Shown here: positions 43,806 through 52,626 of the stretch, piece by piece
How positions within the stretch are numbered: the first letter of the stretch is position 1
Layout of the letters: each line of letters opens with the position of its first letter
From: Treponema primitia ZAS-2
GTDB taxonomy: Bacteria; Spirochaetota; Spirochaetia; Treponematales; Breznakiellaceae
Length of the DNA stretch: 64,000 bases
Reading direction: 5' to 3'
Assembly (NCBI RefSeq): GCF_000214375.1
Contig: NC_015578.1
Span: 868,001-932,000, forward strand
Program-made: the position numbers and the translations under genes
Notes under the pieces: generated by a model
What the model was told of the DNA's origin: nothing
The model's database searches: none
The model's input: only the letters and a program-made list of their open reading frames with translations

Positions 43806-44235
43806 AAAAAATGATTTATTGTATCTTTTAAATATTCTGGAATACATTGGAAAAATATGGAAATATACAGAAACGGTAAAAGATGCCGAGGAATTATTTG
43901 AACTCAATGAACAGTTAAATTTAAATGCTTCATTGACATTATTGGCAAATATCGGTGAAAATGTTTCAAAAATAAGCAATACATTAAAACAAGAATTTCC
44001 CAATATAGAATAGCAGCAAATTAAAGACTTTCGGAATAGAATTATACATGACTACGTTGGAATTGACTTAGTAATAGTATTTGAAATTATAACAAAAGAC
44101 TTGAAATTATTAAAACCACAATTTGAAAATATAATAAATAAAAATATTGAGAATAAAATATTTGATATTGAAGAATTAAAAATAAGTAAAGAAAGCAAAT
44201 ATTATAAAAATATAGATTTTGAAAAATTAGTTTGA
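43792..44235 (+). pseudogene. hepT: HepT-like HEPN toxin interrupted by an amber codon
   Basis: The frame starts at 43792 and stops at a TAG at 44011-44013. Beyond the stop the same frame continues with QQIKDFRNRIIHDYVGIDL to 44235. The HEPN ribonuclease motif (Arg-Asn-x3-His: RNRIIHDY) is therefore after the stop, and the premature stop falls where related proteins have a Trp (TGG to TAG). The truncated 73-residue product lacks the catalytic residues, so the toxin is probably dead while its antitoxin partner is intact. Suppression or readthrough would restore it. Confidence 0.87.
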
Positions 44236-44272
44236 AAAAGTACAGGGGTACTTCGTATAACCAGACTGTCGA

Positions 44273-44416
44273 TATTGCCGGGAAATGTTCGCTTTCACTG
44301 CTGCTTCCAAAGGCCTCCGCCGAAACAATGACTTGATGGGCTGAATCAACTATGGCAATGCCGTTATAACCCTGAATATACCCATGCGGTCCTTTGATTC
44401 CGTCCGAGGGGTACAT
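44273..44416 (-). pseudogene. IS1182-family transposase internal remnant
   Basis: On the minus strand the frame GPHGYIQGYNGIAIVDSAHQ, then VIVSAEAFG, matches the central part of IS1182-type transposases. Only about 48 codons are left; both ends run into unrelated sequence. It lies opposite in orientation to the remnant at 42853. Confidence 0.8.
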
Positions 44417-44418
44417 AC

Positions 44419-44442
44419 CCCGCTGCTTGCGGCGGGTTTTTT
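44419..44442 (+). terminator. Intrinsic terminator
   Basis: CCCGCTGC (44419-44426) pairs with GCGGCGGG (44429-44436), followed by six Ts. It isolates the downstream promoter from the toxin/IS region. Confidence 0.75.
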
Positions 44443-44451
44443 CATTAATTC

Positions 44452-44479
44452 TTGACAGGTGAAATATTCATACTATACT
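44452..44479 (+). promoter_or_regulatory. Promoter of the rubredoxin-PTPS gene
   Basis: TTGACA (44452-44457) and TATACT (44474-44479) are 16 bases apart. The ~65-base leader contains a small CTATTC-T-GAATAG palindrome near 44496. Confidence 0.7.
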
Positions 44480-44551
44480 GTTACTATCGGTATCTATTCT
44501 GAATAGAGTAATAAAAGTCGGCGGACTTTAAGCGCCATGGGAGTTATAAAA

Positions 44552-45157
44552 ATGAAACAATGGGTTTGTTCAAAATGCGGGTATGTTTACACAGGGGAAA
44601 GCGCTCCGGCTCAATGTCCGGTATGCCATGTTCCTTCTTCGGCGTTCAAAGAAAAAGCGCTGGGCGGGGAAAAAAGAGTGTTGACTTCAATTACCAAACT
44701 CAACATCCAGTATGCGCATCGGTTTTTGGGATACATTGGTGAGGCCCAGTATCTTCATGGGCATACCGGAACATTGACCCTGGAAGTGGAAGGGGAGGTA
44801 AACACTTCAAACGGTTTTGTTGTGGCGTGCAATAGTATCAAAAATCATGCCTGGGAATATTTAGTAAATTTTGACCATGCGATTATTTTACAAAAAGAAG
44901 ACCCGATTCTTCCTGAACTTCTCAAGGTCTATGAGGCCCAGGGAATCAAGGGCGGATCCCCATGGAATACCAGCACCGGCAGGGCCTTTGATACGGATCT
45001 TGCAAAAGCCTATCCGGAATGCCGCCTGGTGGTTGTGAAGAAGGTTGCAACCGTAGAGAACTTGATCGAAGTTTTCTACACTTTATTGAAAGATACCCTC
45101 AATATCAAAAAACTGACATTTACGTCCGGGGACAATGCCGCTTCATTTAGCGTGTAA
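44552..45157 (+). CDS. Rubredoxin-like domain fused to PTPS/QueD-like protein
   Basis: The 201-residue protein begins with a four-cysteine rubredoxin-type iron site (CSKCGY and CPVC, residues ~5-25). A 6-pyruvoyl-tetrahydropterin synthase-like domain follows: zinc ligands His in YAHRFLG and HGH in YLHGHTGTL, a cysteine in VACNSIKN, and NFDHAIIL. PTPS/QueD enzymes convert dihydroneopterin triphosphate to pterins or 6-carboxytetrahydropterin for queuosine. An N-terminal rubredoxin is not usual for QueD and hints at a redox role or a distinct reaction. The ATG at 44552 has GGGAG upstream; no queuosine genes lie nearby. Confidence 0.85.
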   Translation: MKQWVCSKCGYVYTGESAPAQCPVCHVPSSAFKEKALGGEKRVLTSITKLNIQYAHRFLGYIGEAQYLHGHTGTLTLEVEGEVNTSNGFVVACNSIKNHAWEYLVNFDHAIILQKEDPILPELLKVYEAQGIKGGSPWNTSTGRAFDTDLAKAYPECRLVVVKKVATVENLIEVFYTLLKDTLNIKKLTFTSGDNAASFSV

Positions 45158-45194
45158 AGCGCCGGGCGCCGATCATCCGGGGCGCCGGGTACCT

Positions 45195-45244
45195 GTCCTT
45201 TACATTGTCATAAAATTCTTGTATTCTATGATAATGTAAAGGAC
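45195..45244 (+). promoter_or_regulatory. Long inverted repeat covering the trkA promoter
   Basis: Bases 45195-45211 and 45228-45244 form a 17-bp inverted repeat with one mismatch and a 16-base spacer. A promoter lies inside it: TTGTCA (45205-45210) and TATGAT (45227-45232), spacing 16. Transcription would start within the right arm, so the repeat cannot fold as an intact RNA hairpin and is more likely a repressor operator. The ATG of trkA is 6 bases downstream. Confidence 0.65.
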
Positions 45245-45249
45245 CATAC

Positions 45250-46695
45250 ATGCGAATCGTTATCGTCGGTGGGGGCATGGTAGGAACCCTGCTTGCCCGG
45301 CACCTTATCCATGAAAAACACGATGTTTCCCTCATTGAGGCGAATGAGGAGCGGGCCCGGCACGCTTCCAACCGGCTGGACTGCCTGGTCATCCATGACG
45401 GGGGAAACAGTATTTCTGCGCTGGAAGAAGCGGGAATTGCCAAGGCAGACGCCCTGGTCTGCGTTACCGATTCTGACGAGGTGAACATGATCACCTGCGG
45501 CCTGGCGGCGTCCCGGTACCCGGAACTGCTCAAGATAGCCCGGGTGCGGAATGACGACTACATCAAGCTCAACGCCGGGGAAAACCGGTTCCTGGAGAAC
45601 CGGGCCATCCTGGGGATAGATTACTTTGTGCATCCCGACGTGGAGGCCGCCCGTTCGGCGATCAGCTCCATCGAACATGGCGCCATGGGGGATATCCTGG
45701 TTTTTGCGGATACCCCTTACGAGCTTGGGGCGGTGGATATCAACGAAGGGAGCAAATTTGACGGCCTGGTCATGAAGGACTTCCGCACCCTGGTGAAGGA
45801 AGACAGCCTGGTGACCCTGGTGGAACGCCGGGAGGAAACCTTGTTACCCCGGGGCTCCACGGTGTTGGCGCCCGGGGACCGTCTGCACATCCTTGCCAAG
45901 GAGCAGGACCTGGACCGCATCTTTAAGCTGGCGGGCCGTTCCGAGCGGGTGCTGCGGAAGATCGGCATAGTCGGGGGCAGCCGGGTGGGCGCCCTTATTG
46001 CAGAAGGACTGCTGGGCATGGATAAGCCGGGAGAGAACCGACACGCCAAATCTATCTTCTCCCGCCTCAAGCCCTTTATCTCGCGGTCCGGCCGACGGGT
46101 GACCATCATTGAAAAGGATTACAATCTCTGCAAAGACCTGTCTGCCCGCTATCCGGAAGCGCTGGTCCTGAATGAAGATATCTCCGATGAAAGCTTTGTC
46201 AGCGAAGAGCGTATCGACGACCTGGACCTGATAGTTACCGCCACAGAGGACCAGGAGCTCAACATGATTGCTGCGATATACCTGAAATCCCGGGGGGTCC
46301 ACCGGGCTATTGCCATGGTCACCGGGTCCGGCTACGCTGCCATTGCCCGGCAGCTTGGGGTGGATGTGGTGATCCCCATGAAGTCCGTGGTGGTGGACTC
46401 CATCCTGTCCCACCTTATGGGGGAAGGGATCACCAGGGTCCACCGGCTTGGGGACGGCAGTATTAATGTGGTTGAACTGGAACTGGGCCCGGACACCCCT
46501 GCTGCGGACAAGGGTATCGCCGAGCTGGATCTTCCCGGGGGCGGCCTGGTGATGCTGGTCAACCGGGGTGACCGTTCTTTTATCCCCCGGGGGGATTATA
46601 TTTTCAAAAGCGGCGACCGTATCATCCTGATCGCCAAAAACGGGAGTGAAGCGGAAATAGAACGGTTCTTCGGCTCCTTTCAGGATCGGTCGTGA
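45250..46695 (+). CDS. trkA: Potassium uptake regulatory subunit TrkA
   Basis: The 481-residue peripheral membrane protein has two RCK (TrkA-N/TrkA-C) units. The first Rossmann motif is IVGGGMVGTLLARHL near residue 4, and the second is VGGSRVGALIAEGL near 242. Each unit ends with a TrkA-C domain (PRGSTVLAPGDRLHILA, PRGDYIFKSGDRIILIA). It gates the TrkH channel in response to NAD(H)/ATP. Fused with trkH by a 4-base overlap and preceded by a long inverted-repeat operator. Confidence 0.95.
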   Translation: MRIVIVGGGMVGTLLARHLIHEKHDVSLIEANEERARHASNRLDCLVIHDGGNSISALEEAGIAKADALVCVTDSDEVNMITCGLAASRYPELLKIARVRNDDYIKLNAGENRFLENRAILGIDYFVHPDVEAARSAISSIEHGAMGDILVFADTPYELGAVDINEGSKFDGLVMKDFRTLVKEDSLVTLVERREETLLPRGSTVLAPGDRLHILAKEQDLDRIFKLAGRSERVLRKIGIVGGSRVGALIAEGLLGMDKPGENRHAKSIFSRLKPFISRSGRRVTIIEKDYNLCKDLSARYPEALVLNEDISDESFVSEERIDDLDLIVTATEDQELNMIAAIYLKSRGVHRAIAMVTGSGYAAIARQLGVDVVIPMKSVVVDSILSHLMGEGITRVHRLGDGSINVVELELGPDTPAADKGIAELDLPGGGLVMLVNRGDRSFIPRGDYIFKSGDRIILIAKNGSEAEIERFFGSFQDRS

Positions 46696-48137
46696 GAACA
46701 CTAACACTGCTGCGAATCCTGGTGATACTCCTGGGAGTGGGTGCTTTGATCATGTTGATCCCCCTGGCCCTGGCGCTAATCCTGGGGGAACAGCGGATGA
46801 TTTGGGCCCTGGGCCTGCCGGCGGGTATAATTATTGCAGCGGCGCTGCCGGCCTTTTTTTCCTACCGAAAAAATCCCCTCCGGTTCAGGGCGCGGGACGG
46901 GTTCCTTCTGGTGTTCCTGACCTGGGTAGGGATGAGCCTTCTGGGAGCCATGCCCTTTTACCTTTCCGCCCGGGAATTCAGCTTTACCAACGCTTTTTTT
47001 GAAAGCGCCTGCGGTTTTGCCACCACCGGGGCTACTACTATTACTGACGTAGAGGCTCTGCCAAAATCACTGCTGCTCTGGCGATCAATCAGCCACTGGG
47101 TAGGAGGCATGGGGATAGTATTACTCACCGTGGCCCTAATGCCCCTCCTGGGGGTCGGCGGGTTCCAGCTTATCAAGGCAGAAGTTTCGGGGCCGGAAAA
47201 AGAGCGGATCACCCCCAAGATAACCGCCACTGCAAAGGTTATGTGGTTTACCTACTGCATTCTCACCGCAGTATTGGTGATCCTGTTCCGTATAGGGGGT
47301 ATGGAATGGCTGGATGCCTTCTGCCACAGTTTTACTACCATGGCTTCCGGGGGTATCAGCACGAAAAATTCAGGCCTGTCCTGGTACAATTCCGCCTTTA
47401 TTGACCATGTCACTATGGTATTTATGCTTTTGGCAGGGCTCAACTTTAACCTGTACTTCAGGCTGGCCCGGGGCAAATTTAAGGACATCATCACCAATAC
47501 TGAAGCTCGGGTCTACCTGGGTATCTTTCTTATCTCTGCCGCAGCTATCACCTTCACCCTGATTCCGGTCTACGGTTCGCTTTCCGCCTCCTGGCGTTTC
47601 GGCGCTTTCCATGCTGCCTCGATCCTCTCCACCACCGGCGCGGTGATAGCCGACTATTCAGTCTGGCCCGCCTTTGCCCAGGCCATTCTCTTTGCCCTCA
47701 TGTTCGTGGGGGGCTGTTCCTCCTCCACCGCCGGGGGCATCAAGGTGATACGCCATGTGGTTCTCTGGAAACAAACCGGCAATGAACTGCGGCGTATCCT
47801 CTTCCCCCAGGGGGTATTCAGCATCCAACTAAATAAAAAAGTGGGTCGCAAAGACGTGGTCTACGGCGTATCGGCCTTTGTTTTCCTCTATGCCGCAGTG
47901 GTAACAATCGTCGCCCTGATCACCGCCGCCTCGGGGGTAGATATCTTCTCCTCCTTCAGCACCGCCCTTTCGGTAATCAGCAACATCGGCGTAGGATTCG
48001 GCGCCATCGGCCCGGGTCATAACTTCGGCGCCTTTCCGGACCAGCTCAAGTGGCTCTACTCCTTCGCCATGATCGCCGGCCGGCTGGAACTTTGGACCGT
48101 ACTGATACTGTTCACTCCGGAATACTGGCGGAGATGA
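46692..48137 (+). CDS. trkH: Potassium uptake channel subunit TrkH
   Basis: The 481-residue membrane channel has four pore-like repeats; recognisable filters include ACGFATTGATT near residue 103 and TTMASGGIST near 215. Further ones, in ILSTTGAVI and ISNIGVGFGAIG, follow. It carries K+ uptake together with TrkA. It starts with GTG overlapping the trkA stop. Confidence 0.95.
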   Translation: MRTLTLLRILVILLGVGALIMLIPLALALILGEQRMIWALGLPAGIIIAAALPAFFSYRKNPLRFRARDGFLLVFLTWVGMSLLGAMPFYLSAREFSFTNAFFESACGFATTGATTITDVEALPKSLLLWRSISHWVGGMGIVLLTVALMPLLGVGGFQLIKAEVSGPEKERITPKITATAKVMWFTYCILTAVLVILFRIGGMEWLDAFCHSFTTMASGGISTKNSGLSWYNSAFIDHVTMVFMLLAGLNFNLYFRLARGKFKDIITNTEARVYLGIFLISAAAITFTLIPVYGSLSASWRFGAFHAASILSTTGAVIADYSVWPAFAQAILFALMFVGGCSSSTAGGIKVIRHVVLWKQTGNELRRILFPQGVFSIQLNKKVGRKDVVYGVSAFVFLYAAVVTIVALITAASGVDIFSSFSTALSVISNIGVGFGAIGPGHNFGAFPDQLKWLYSFAMIAGRLELWTVLILFTPEYWRR

Positions 48138-48174
48138 GGGAGAGGGCCCTTCCTGATTAGTTTTTAAGGCTACC

Positions 48175-48852
48175 CTATATAAAAATGAAGAGAAGACTGG
48201 TGATAATCCCCATAATTCCTATAGCAATGCCCGACATGGCGCCCTGAACTTCCCCCATTTCCAGGGCTGCTGCGGTTCCGATGGCGTGACCGGAAGCCCC
48301 CATGGCGACTCCTGCGGCCACCGGATCCTTCAATTTCAGGGACCTGGCAAAAAAGGGATTAAAGGCGGCGGCAAATATACCGGTGATGATCACCGCCGAT
48401 ACTGTAAGCCCTCCAAGGCCCTGGTGTTTCACCGAAAGCTCCATGGCTATGGCGGTGGTAACCGATTTGGGCAGCAAGGAGATGGTGACCGTTTTGTCAA
48501 TGGAAAAGAGCCGACAGAGCAGGGCAATGACCCCCAGGGAGCTTAAGGATCCTGCCAGGCAGCCCAGGAGTATGGGGATCAGGTTCTCCTTCAGCAGCTT
48601 CCGCTGCCGATAGATGCGTAAAGATAGTATCGTGGTAGCCGGGACTATGAACATGGTGATTATGCTCCCGCCCTTCATGTACTGTTCCAGGGTCAGGGGG
48701 GTCACGCAGATAATGAGCACCACCAGGACGTTGGCCACCAGCATGGGGTTAGTCAGGGGTGAGTTGATAAGCTTCCGGACGCTGAACCCGATAAAATAGC
48801 AAAGAATAGTTAAGATAATCCCAAAAATCGGAAGAGAAACCAGATTTTCCAT
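48175..48852 (-). CDS. lrgB: LrgB-family membrane protein
   Basis: The 225-residue protein has about six helices and the LrgB/CidB pattern LLPKSVTTAIAMEL and GASGHAIGTAAALEMGEVQGAMSG, read in overlapping parts. LrgAB-type pairs modulate autolysis or carry small organic acids such as pyruvate. It follows lrgA by 2 bases. Confidence 0.93.
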   Translation of the reverse strand: MENLVSLPIFGIILTILCYFIGFSVRKLINSPLTNPMLVANVLVVLIICVTPLTLEQYMKGGSIITMFIVPATTILSLRIYRQRKLLKENLIPILLGCLAGSLSSLGVIALLCRLFSIDKTVTISLLPKSVTTAIAMELSVKHQGLGGLTVSAVIITGIFAAAFNPFFARSLKLKDPVAAGVAMGASGHAIGTAAALEMGEVQGAMSGIAIGIMGIITSLLFIFI

Positions 48853-48854
48853 GA

Positions 48855-49211
48855 TTAAACCCTCTTACCCAATAGCATACGGGAAACCCGTACGGTAAAA
48901 TAGGTGATGAAGAAGGTCGTCACAGTACTAATGATGGCAATCAGAAGCAGCTGTAACAGTATCGGTTTTATGACCCCGTAGTTTTCCAGTACGGTTACTG
49001 CTGCAGGTAGAAAGAAAAAAGCCATATTAGTGCTGATAAAATCAGCGGTCTCCCCTAGTTGTTCCGGCTTGAGCAGCCTGAACCCCAGGGCGCTCAACAT
49101 CAATGCCAGGCCCAGAACACTGGCGGGCAGTCCCATGGGGAGGTAAAAGGAGATAATTTCCCCCAAAAACCCAAAGCCAAGGATAATTCCCAATTGTCGT
49201 AATATACGCAT
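48855..49211 (-). CDS. lrgA: LrgA/CidA holin-like protein
   Basis: This 118-residue protein has about four transmembrane helices and typical features (FYLPMGLPASVLGLALML, FFLPAAVTVL). It is first in the lrgAB operon. Its 5' region carries a 35-base palindromic element shared with the region upstream of hsp20, and a GTGCGGC/GCCGCAC hairpin before an AAGG ribosome site. Confidence 0.92.
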   Translation of the reverse strand: MRILRQLGIILGFGFLGEIISFYLPMGLPASVLGLALMLSALGFRLLKPEQLGETADFISTNMAFFFLPAAVTVLENYGVIKPILLQLLLIAIISTVTTFFITYFTVRVSRMLLGKRV

Positions 49212-49237
49212 AACCTTACCTTCAGTGCGGCGGCTGC

Positions 49238-49272
49238 CGCACGGTATAATCGAAACGAAACGAAGTTTCGCA
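49238..49272 (-). repeat. Palindromic 5' element shared with hsp20
   Basis: On the minus strand this reads GCGAAAC-TTC-GTTTCG, then TTTCGATT and ACCGTGCG. The block at 53097-53131 has the same arms and flank with a different 3-base loop. Its position in front of two unrelated minus-strand genes suggests either a small mobile palindrome or a shared regulatory site. Confidence 0.6.
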
Positions 49273-49335
49273 TAACCTTACTATATAATAAAACCCCCTG
49301 GATGTTAAAGCCTTCTCAGGTTTTTTCCTAAAAAC

Positions 49336-49364
49336 TTGTTGACAATACGGAGCTGTACTATAAT
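49336..49364 (+). promoter_or_regulatory. Promoter of the BspA-like gene
   Basis: TTGTTG (49336-49341) and TATAAT (49359-49364) are 17 bases apart. A leader of about 55 bases ends in GAGGATG before the ATG. Confidence 0.55.
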
Positions 49365-49424
49365 TTAAGACAAAGAAGTTTCTTTTAGAACAAAATATTA
49401 TTTCGTGATAATGAGGATGTTTTT

Positions 49425-51803
49425 ATGCTTAGGAGAGGAAAAAATAATACCCTAGTATTATTTTTCGGTTTAATCGGTTCACTCGGCCTCTTTATCCGGT
49501 GTGAAGAACCAATTAATAGCTTTCAGCGGGGAGGGTTTACCCTGAGCTATAGTGGGAACGGCAATACTGACGGTTCGGTTCCCCCATCTCTGAGTTACCT
49601 GGCCAGAGGGCAGCGGGTGTATGTGGAGTCCCCCAAGGAGGGGTTCGGGAAGTCAGGATATGTGTTTGATGGATGGGCCTATTCATCAACAGGGGATGCG
49701 GTATTTACAAAGGATGCCCTGGAAAAGTCCCCGGCTCCTATGGTGACCGTAAGCGGCGATATGACTCTGTACGCCGCCTGGAAGCCGAATGACGATCCGG
49801 GAAAATTGGCGGGGATATGGAAGGTGGTGCAAAAAAACGGCGTTTCCGTCAGCTCAGCCATGTTTTTCATATTTAATGGGGAAAAGTACTCGGTTGACAG
49901 TAAAGGTACTATGCCCGTGGCCGATAAAAACGCTGCCCCCTCGGAATATTATGTTACCACAGGGAAGGATATCTATGCCGGAAAGGAGCTTGTTCCTAAT
50001 CAGAGGATCATGGTTTTTGAGATTGGCAAGGATGCGGCTACCAACAGGGACTCCATGTTATTTACAGAGTACGGTTCCTTGGTAAAGTACCGGTGTCTGC
50101 GGGTATTGCCCGGCGAAACCGGCGGGTCCGTAAGCAATCCGCCTGAGGGCGGGTTCACCATCAGCCCCTTGACCATTGATGGTGAACCGGGCTTCATGAT
50201 AAGCGGATTTGGAGCAGGTACTGTTTCTACTATTACAATTCCTGATGAAATTATCGGACTTCCGGTATTTGCCATAGGATCAGGGGCGTTCCGTCAGAAA
50301 AAAAACATAGCAACCCTGCGCTTCAATACCAGCAGGCTTATAAGCATCGGGGACGAAGCCTTTGCCGAATGCGGCCTTACCAAGGAACTGATCCTGCCGG
50401 CCAGCCTGAAAACCATAGGGGAGCGTGCCTTTGCGGGCAATGCTATTCCGAAGATTGAATTTGCCGGGGGCGCCGGGGGCAACAATATCCAGGACAGGGT
50501 TATCATGAAGGGGGATACCGGCCTTCCTTCACCGGGGGTCCGGGGTATTACCCTGGTCCTTAACAAACAGGAGTATACCTTTTTTCCCGGTATAGGGAAG
50601 GAAGCCTTTGCGGGAAACAATATTGCGGGAACCACCCTGAACTTTGGCACCCACGCTGCGGGCCTTCCTTCCACCGTCATTGGAGAAGGGGCATTCTCGA
50701 TCAGTGCCGTCAGCGGTACTGCTCTCGGGTTGACAAAGCTCAGTATCCCTGACTGGGTGGCGGATCACGAGATAGTAGACAGCAGCGATTCTGCCCAGGT
50801 ATATAGTTTTCCGGGTATAGGGGCCAACGCCTTTGCGGGCAATTCATTGACGGCCCTGGATATAAAAACTGCCCCGGTCTCTCCTGCCGGGCTAAGGGGG
50901 GTAAAAACCCTGGGCGACGGGGCTTTCAGGAACAATAGGCTGTCATCGGTGACCATTCCGCCCAGTGTTGTGAAAATCGGGGATTCCTCGGCTGCCTTTT
51001 CCGGGGTTGGCGCCGCTATTCCCCCCTCGATAGGGGTATTTCAGAACAATCTATTGGAGAGTATCACTATCCCTGACACGGTGGAAGAGATCGGCAACAT
51101 GGCCTTTGCTAAAAACAATATCAACTCGGTAAGCTGGGGCAGCAATAGCAGACTTACGAAAATCGGAGGCGGTGCTTTTTACTCAAACAAATTAACCGAG
51201 CTGACAGTTCCCGTGAAGGTAAAGAAAATCGGCAGCGGGGCGTTTTATTTGAATGATTTAATCGCTCTTAACTTCAATTCGAGCCTTGAAGATATAGGCG
51301 ACGATGCCTTCCGACGCAACCAAATTGTCACCCTTACTATTCCTGCCACAATTAAAAACATAGGAAGCGGAGCCTTTGCCTCTAACACTAGTTTGAAAAC
51401 CGTTACTTTTGAACTGGATAGTAACGGTAAGAGCGGTATTACCGAAATAAAATATTCCACCTTTGAGGCGGATTACACCCTGGGCAGCGACTCCAATAAG
51501 CTTATCATCCCCGAAGGGGTAACAAGCCTGGGAGACTATGCCTTCTACGGCTGCGCCGCTCTGACCGAAGTTGATCTTCCCGGGACGCTGAAAGATAGCG
51601 GTATAGGCCGTTGGCTTTTCTCCGGAGCTCCCCTGAGGGTGATCACTTTACGAAGTGTTAATACTATGTTACCTTCAGAAGAATCCGGAAATGTGTTTGG
51701 AAAATATACTAAAGAGTTTCGCCTGGAATATATTTGGCAATCCCTGGAAGCCGGTGTATACACCTACACAGCAGACAAATGGAAGCGTGTAGATATTTTG
51801 TAA
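49425..51803 (+). CDS. BspA-like leucine-rich-repeat surface lipoprotein
   Basis: The 792-residue protein has a signal peptide with Cys27 in LFIRC as a likely, non-classical lipobox. An InlB/Flg_new-like domain (~35-115; YVFDGWAY, TLYAAWKP) comes next, then a lipocalin-like segment (~120-225: LAGIWKVV). A long run of LRR_5/BspA repeats follows (~240-780; IGDEAFAECGLTKELILP, IGERAFAGNAIPKIEF). Treponeme BspA homologues bind host or extracellular matrix and other bacteria. Likely surface exposed. Confidence 0.9.
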   Translation: MLRRGKNNTLVLFFGLIGSLGLFIRCEEPINSFQRGGFTLSYSGNGNTDGSVPPSLSYLARGQRVYVESPKEGFGKSGYVFDGWAYSSTGDAVFTKDALEKSPAPMVTVSGDMTLYAAWKPNDDPGKLAGIWKVVQKNGVSVSSAMFFIFNGEKYSVDSKGTMPVADKNAAPSEYYVTTGKDIYAGKELVPNQRIMVFEIGKDAATNRDSMLFTEYGSLVKYRCLRVLPGETGGSVSNPPEGGFTISPLTIDGEPGFMISGFGAGTVSTITIPDEIIGLPVFAIGSGAFRQKKNIATLRFNTSRLISIGDEAFAECGLTKELILPASLKTIGERAFAGNAIPKIEFAGGAGGNNIQDRVIMKGDTGLPSPGVRGITLVLNKQEYTFFPGIGKEAFAGNNIAGTTLNFGTHAAGLPSTVIGEGAFSISAVSGTALGLTKLSIPDWVADHEIVDSSDSAQVYSFPGIGANAFAGNSLTALDIKTAPVSPAGLRGVKTLGDGAFRNNRLSSVTIPPSVVKIGDSSAAFSGVGAAIPPSIGVFQNNLLESITIPDTVEEIGNMAFAKNNINSVSWGSNSRLTKIGGGAFYSNKLTELTVPVKVKKIGSGAFYLNDLIALNFNSSLEDIGDDAFRRNQIVTLTIPATIKNIGSGAFASNTSLKTVTFELDSNGKSGITEIKYSTFEADYTLGSDSNKLIIPEGVTSLGDYAFYGCAALTEVDLPGTLKDSGIGRWLFSGAPLRVITLRSVNTMLPSEESGNVFGKYTKEFRLEYIWQSLEAGVYTYTADKWKRVDIL

Positions 51804-51813
51804 GGAGTTTGTT

Positions 51814-52455
51814 ATGGACAATTCACCTGTGGATATCCAAAATTCAAAACGGGGCCCCAAGCTGGTTAAGGCTCTGCAAAACCGGCGCTTTGAAGCATGG
51901 TATGTGGCGACCCCTGATGAAGCGGTAGAGAAGGTGTTCTCCCTTATAGAAGCGGGCAGTACCATTGCCTGGGGCGGCTCCATGACCGTGACAAGCCTGG
52001 GCCTGACCAGGCTTGCGAAAGAAAAGGGCTACCCTGTCATAGACCGGGACGCCGTGCCTCCGGAGCAGCGGAATGATACCATGCGCCAGGCCCTGCTTTC
52101 GGACACCTTCCTTTGCAGTGCCAATGCCATCAGCGAAGACGGCCAACTGGTGAACATCGATGGCCTGGGCAACCGGGTAGGGGCCCTGATCTTCGGCCCC
52201 AAACAGGTGATAGTAGTGGCGGGTATGAACAAAGTAACTAAAACCCTGGAAGACGCCTACACCCGCGCCAGAACTGTTGCCGCCCCCCGGAACACCCAGC
52301 GTTTTTCCGCAAAAAAAACTCCCTGTAACGAAACAGGGAGCTGTGCCAACTGCACTAGTCCGGATTCAATCTGTACCCACATTGTAGCCACCAGGCTCTG
52401 CAATCCCCCGGGCCGGATCAAGGTAATCCTCATTGGCCAAGACCTGGGGTTATAA
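51814..52455 (+). CDS. LUD-domain (YkgG/LutC-like) protein
   Basis: This 213-residue LUD protein has the N-terminal VKALQNRRFEAWYV, GSTIAWGGSMTVTSLGL and the C-terminal cysteine-containing CNETGSCANC and VATRLCNPPGRIKVILIG. Homologues act in lactate utilisation or in related anaerobic metabolism, and many have no known function. It stands alone here with an AAGGAG ribosome site, so its partner is unknown. Confidence 0.85.
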   Translation: MDNSPVDIQNSKRGPKLVKALQNRRFEAWYVATPDEAVEKVFSLIEAGSTIAWGGSMTVTSLGLTRLAKEKGYPVIDRDAVPPEQRNDTMRQALLSDTFLCSANAISEDGQLVNIDGLGNRVGALIFGPKQVIVVAGMNKVTKTLEDAYTRARTVAAPRNTQRFSAKKTPCNETGSCANCTSPDSICTHIVATRLCNPPGRIKVILIGQDLGL

Positions 52456-52491
52456 CATAGACCAAAGCCCCCAGTAATTGTAAACCAAGGC

Positions 52492-52616
52492 GCCGGGAGG
52501 GGCAGGGAGGGGCTCGGGGGCGTCTATGGAATTCCCCGCCGTAGCAGACCGCGTAGCGGGCTGACGGAGGCGGACTCAACATGTTAGCCCTCGAGCCCCT
52601 CCCTGCCCCTCCCGGC
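52492..52616. repeat. 30-bp-arm inverted repeat between convergent genes
   Basis: Bases 52492-52521 and 52587-52616 are inverted repeats matching at 29 of 30 positions (GCCGGGAGGGGCAGGGAGG at the outer end), separated by 65 bases. The loop holds secondary palindromic pieces (CGCGTAGCGG). It lies between the convergent LUD and hsp20 genes and could stop transcription from both sides, although no T run follows; the size is more typical of a small mobile palindrome. Confidence 0.7.
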
Positions 52617-52626
52617 AGGTTTGGGA

